Shown piece by piece: positions 62,601 to 64,000 of a stretch of DNA of 64,000 bases. Position numbers and translations under genes: made by a program. This DNA comes from Cymbomonas tetramitiformis (lineage: Eukaryota > Chlorophyta > Pyramimonadophyceae > Pyramimonadales > Pyramimonadaceae). The stretch lies in assembly GCA_001247695.2 (NCBI GenBank), contig LGRX02028928.1, positions 1 to 64,000 on the forward strand, given 5' to 3'. A model generated the notes under the pieces. It had not been told where the DNA came from. It searched no databases and was given only the letters and a program-made list of their open reading frames with translations. Positions within the stretch are counted from its first letter, which is position 1, and each line of letters starts with the position of its first letter.

Positions 62601-64000
62601 GTTTGAGCGAGGCAAAAGGTAGCGTGCGGGCAGCCTTTTTGGCTTGCTTAGGAATGTTGCTTGCATGAGTACTTGTGTCCAAATATTTGATGATGCGGCG
62701 TACTGTGTTTAGCCATTTGTATATATAATTAGATATTGCTGATGGTTTTTCAGACCTCCCAGCTATGTTCAGATTCTTGGTGCCAAAGGCGTCACTTGCC
62801 GCCTGATGTGCCAATTTGTGCAGGGTATCCCATGTCGCGTCAGGGTGCATTTCCTTGAGGCCAGTGCCGCCGTTTCTAGTTGCTTCCGATCCATTTTCCA
62901 TTTCAAGTGTGCTATGTAGTCTTTCAGTGTAAGACACCCAGCCTGTAGCGTATTGGAATAAATGGGCGGTGCAATCTATTTTTTCCGAATGCATCTCAGA
63001 TCCGTACAGGTTCCAGAATTTCGCAGGCATATGGGGTTGTAGGAGAATATTCCAGCTGGTCATGTGCTCATCTGTGTTGGATTTCGTGATTTTCTTAACT
63101 TCCAGTGAGCTGAATGACAGATGTCGTTTGAGATAGGCATTAACATCTTTCTTATTTAAAAGGTGAGGCGAACCTATATGCCAGATGTCATCTTTGTCAT
63201 TATGGCCTAAGTTGAGACCACCTTCCGGCATACCCTTTCCTCTAGAGAGTAAGTGAGCTGCATGCCATGGGCTATTAAGGTGAATCCACCATTCCTTGGG
63301 TTTGTTGTGCCATTTCAGACATTGTTCTATATTGTCTGCCTCTTTATTTTTAGCTATGAGCTTACTCACTGTTATGGGGCTGCCGTCAGTATTATCCCGT
63401 TTAAGATCAAGATCAGTGGTGTCACCCTTAATGGTGCTGATAGCGGTTCTAGCTTTGTTTTTATTGATGCACGCGTGCACGAGTTCGTTTGTGCTGTATC
63501 CGTTTGCTTCGAGAAGTCCTACAATATCTTTCCTGTTTATTTTCCTTTTTGTACCCTTATTTTTGTTTGTCATTCTAATTGGGTACCCTGGGTACTCATC
63601 ATGTGTGGTTTCCTTGGCACCATTAAATCTAGGTGTTGGCAAAGTTGTATCGGTGGAAATCTCCGTTTTGGTGTCGATTTGAGGGAGCTTAAATTCAGCC
63701 CATACTATCCCGTGGTCGGAGATGATATAAGGGTTTTCCTCCGTCCATCCTGTTTTAACGGTCATTTCTGCCATAGCTGTGTTGGCCATGATATGGGTGA
63801 GTTTTGCTTTTGAGTTTTTGGATATGACATGTGTGAAAATTTCCGTGTTTGGATTACGGTCCATTATCAGTTCATTAAGGGAGCATCTGTCATTGTTGAA
63901 ATAGGTTAAAAAAAGATGCTTATTCTTTTCGACATGCTCTTGATACGACATGTAATTTCCACCTGACACCCGCTGATTTGGGGTAATGGTGCAGTTTTTG
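59614..64000 (-). CDS. LINE ORF2: endonuclease end and reverse transcriptase (partial)
   Basis: Frame open across the window edge at 64000, so the start is missing; it ends at TGA 59614. The first residues (TITPNQR, then SDHGIVWAEF near 63700) are the C-terminal end of an APE-type endonuclease. A linker of about 450 residues follows. Reverse transcriptase: LPIPKNPSAPCTIDNSRPLT, QDAFLPNKNIDDSL, VVYLDLKQAFDR (catalytic Asp), GVPQGEVLSPLRFV, and the active-site box FFCDDIIL (near 61345; Cys where LINEs usually have Ala), then IGIPINVKKSKY. A long thumb/connection region leads to the RNase H start. All catalytic residues are present. It makes the element cDNA by target-primed reverse transcription. 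The in-frame TGA separates it from the rest of the polyprotein. Confidence 0.93.
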   Translation of the reverse strand, partial: KNCTITPNQRVSGGNYMSYQEHVEKNKHLFLTYFNNDRCSLNELIMDRNPNTEIFTHVISKNSKAKLTHIMANTAMAEMTVKTGWTEENPYIISDHGIVWAEFKLPQIDTKTEISTDTTLPTPRFNGAKETTHDEYPGYPIRMTNKNKGTKRKINRKDIVGLLEANGYSTNELVHACINKNKARTAISTIKGDTTDLDLKRDNTDGSPITVSKLIAKNKEADNIEQCLKWHNKPKEWWIHLNSPWHAAHLLSRGKGMPEGGLNLGHNDKDDIWHIGSPHLLNKKDVNAYLKRHLSFSSLEVKKITKSNTDEHMTSWNILLQPHMPAKFWNLYGSEMHSEKIDCTAHLFQYATGWVSYTERLHSTLEMENGSEATRNGGTGLKEMHPDATWDTLHKLAHQAASDAFGTKNLNIAGRSEKPSAISNYIYKWLNTVRRIIKYLDTSTHASNIPKQAKKAARTLPFASLKPKHNETAATWGARLHENYVIIRNAFQKSRDTDIERRNLREKEALQHLFSTNLSRFLDTVMGKMKPTEKGAAATPGSDGKIPETKTERLNTTLDEYKNKKLFSTNPNEPDELPQWLTDILKDSPKIPDTAAARLLTEITHKELQQAYSDCGISTAPGPSGMRYSQWIKGPENFQEVTVSLFNHILITGKFPKSAKSVVILPIPKNPSAPCTIDNSRPLTMLETGLKLFNTIIANRLKTILNTHPILFPIQDAFLPNKNIDDSLQILNEVISDANRYDKDLHVVYLDLKQAFDRAEFWMSNLALRKLGLPSQIINIISDITNDASRMVLTEEGLTDEWSLECGVPQGEVLSPLRFVAIMDILAIWLAKRANGVNPTGSTYGYELSSERHRPDKPGNNVIPPSQNLLEKDTTLNIFARFFCDDIILVGETKDEVQDMLGIVNEFMSFIGIPINVKKSKYSYRKRIKPQGKTVTRYDPSDDLLISGGHLEPNTNDSSPSIDSKWIPPESPEFLDFANSKEVNRYLGVWFALNGEWDKQSEILIDRLKSTLTSIQLQHMTLHQLRYVINAVVVPRMAYPLKVTSAIANSSKNVAIELDKMIASFIIKYLGCPVDTNHQIIWTAVCQGGYGIDSVFDVVTASCITETMNTLCSVDEHEYWQHNHTDRITDPHLISLYRRNSNLWLKIIIQNMNNEMGKNVISGFPLSHYATYSHTKDKRFNWFRRTSHIMAKLGYAIDSKNYPENEAGETTLITTLPRQLYMSRNVTSAIQKYNLKHTGSFLTPCGGMLKNWQENKCFFRLNGSRPPGWLTEIEKEMLQNPVDLDPQARYVKKQYRDNIVPPDTGEFHWKGNGDRNSISLIHITNIDLEAMSIQYTEYSNNAINPNVFVRIEGTNSLQYDFEYSITNDGCILIPAGSIFEYNDHMDPPSSVLATVSDINSHYDYISDRQYETIIARMKNKTAEEESEYSCPSDSEEESTPNAEKSKQMEDYDMASDGSLFA

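Larger units (their letters stand above)
56754..64000 (-). mobile_element. LINE-type retrotransposon, 5' end beyond the window
   Basis: Read from 64000 down. One frame of at least 2270 codons, split by a single in-frame TGA (59616-59614): endonuclease C-terminus, reverse transcriptase, RNase H, zinc knuckle and a methyltransferase-like domain. The 3' end on the minus strand is a (TTA)n tail at 56777-56754, as in I-like elements. The 3' UTR (57168-56778) contains a long C/T-rich stretch (G/A on plus, 57040-57120). The terminal tail argues that the 3' end is complete. Confidence 0.9.

Overview
This is eukaryotic nuclear DNA from a small-celled, intron-rich lineage. A green alga or a similar protist is my inference; no marker gene settles it. 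Genes are built from very small exons (29-264 bp) with consensus GT-AG introns, introns are filled with minisatellites, and most of the window is mobile DNA. There is no rRNA, tRNA, CRISPR array or bacterial operon structure.

Layout. 1-11.9 kb: minisatellite-rich genic DNA, with a tentative plus-strand gene (1725-4338) and a well-resolved eight-exon minus-strand alpha-kinase of the eEF2-kinase type (11888-6720). Two of the minisatellites have copied a splice site of the neighbouring exon. 12.35-12.87 kb: a fold-back element. 13.1-23.1 kb: a 94-bp satellite split by a 9.65-kb LTR element with no coding capacity, flanked by the 5-bp duplication GGTGA. 23.2-28.8 kb: a frame-damaged minus-strand Ulp1 protease / Helitron-like / Pif1 helicase unit.

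28.84-44.33 kb: a 15.5-kb CACTA (EnSpm) transposon with CACTA/CAGTG ends and TGTTAAT subterminal repeats. It carries a Tnp2-like transposase, a large gene with a possible 2-oxoglutarate/Fe(II) dioxygenase domain, and a eukaryotic protein kinase lying between two blocks of a 219-bp satellite. A TTAA-flanked MITE sits almost at its right end.

44.33-54.64 kb: a decayed gag-like gene (minus) is split by a hAT transposon (45273-54243; TIR CAGGGAAGATATCTTA, 8-bp duplication GTCCTCGT). The hAT transposase gene is itself split by a short gag-only LTR retrotransposon (47696-51004; duplication TCGCA), and a second TTAA-flanked MITE lies in the hAT 3' part. 54.64-56.5 kb: a second, damaged gag-bearing LTR element of the same family. 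56.75-64 kb: a LINE-type retrotransposon (minus, 5' end outside the window) with endonuclease remnant, reverse transcriptase, RNase H, zinc knuckle and, unusually, a C-terminal NPPF-type adenine-methyltransferase-like domain.

The insertion order can be read from the nesting: the gag/Ulp1/Pif1 unit is oldest, CACTA and hAT entered it, and the gag-only LTR element then entered the hAT. The strongest candidates for something new are the LINE-methyltransferase fusion, the CACTA cargo (dioxygenase-like protein plus kinase), and the minisatellites grown from exon-intron junctions.
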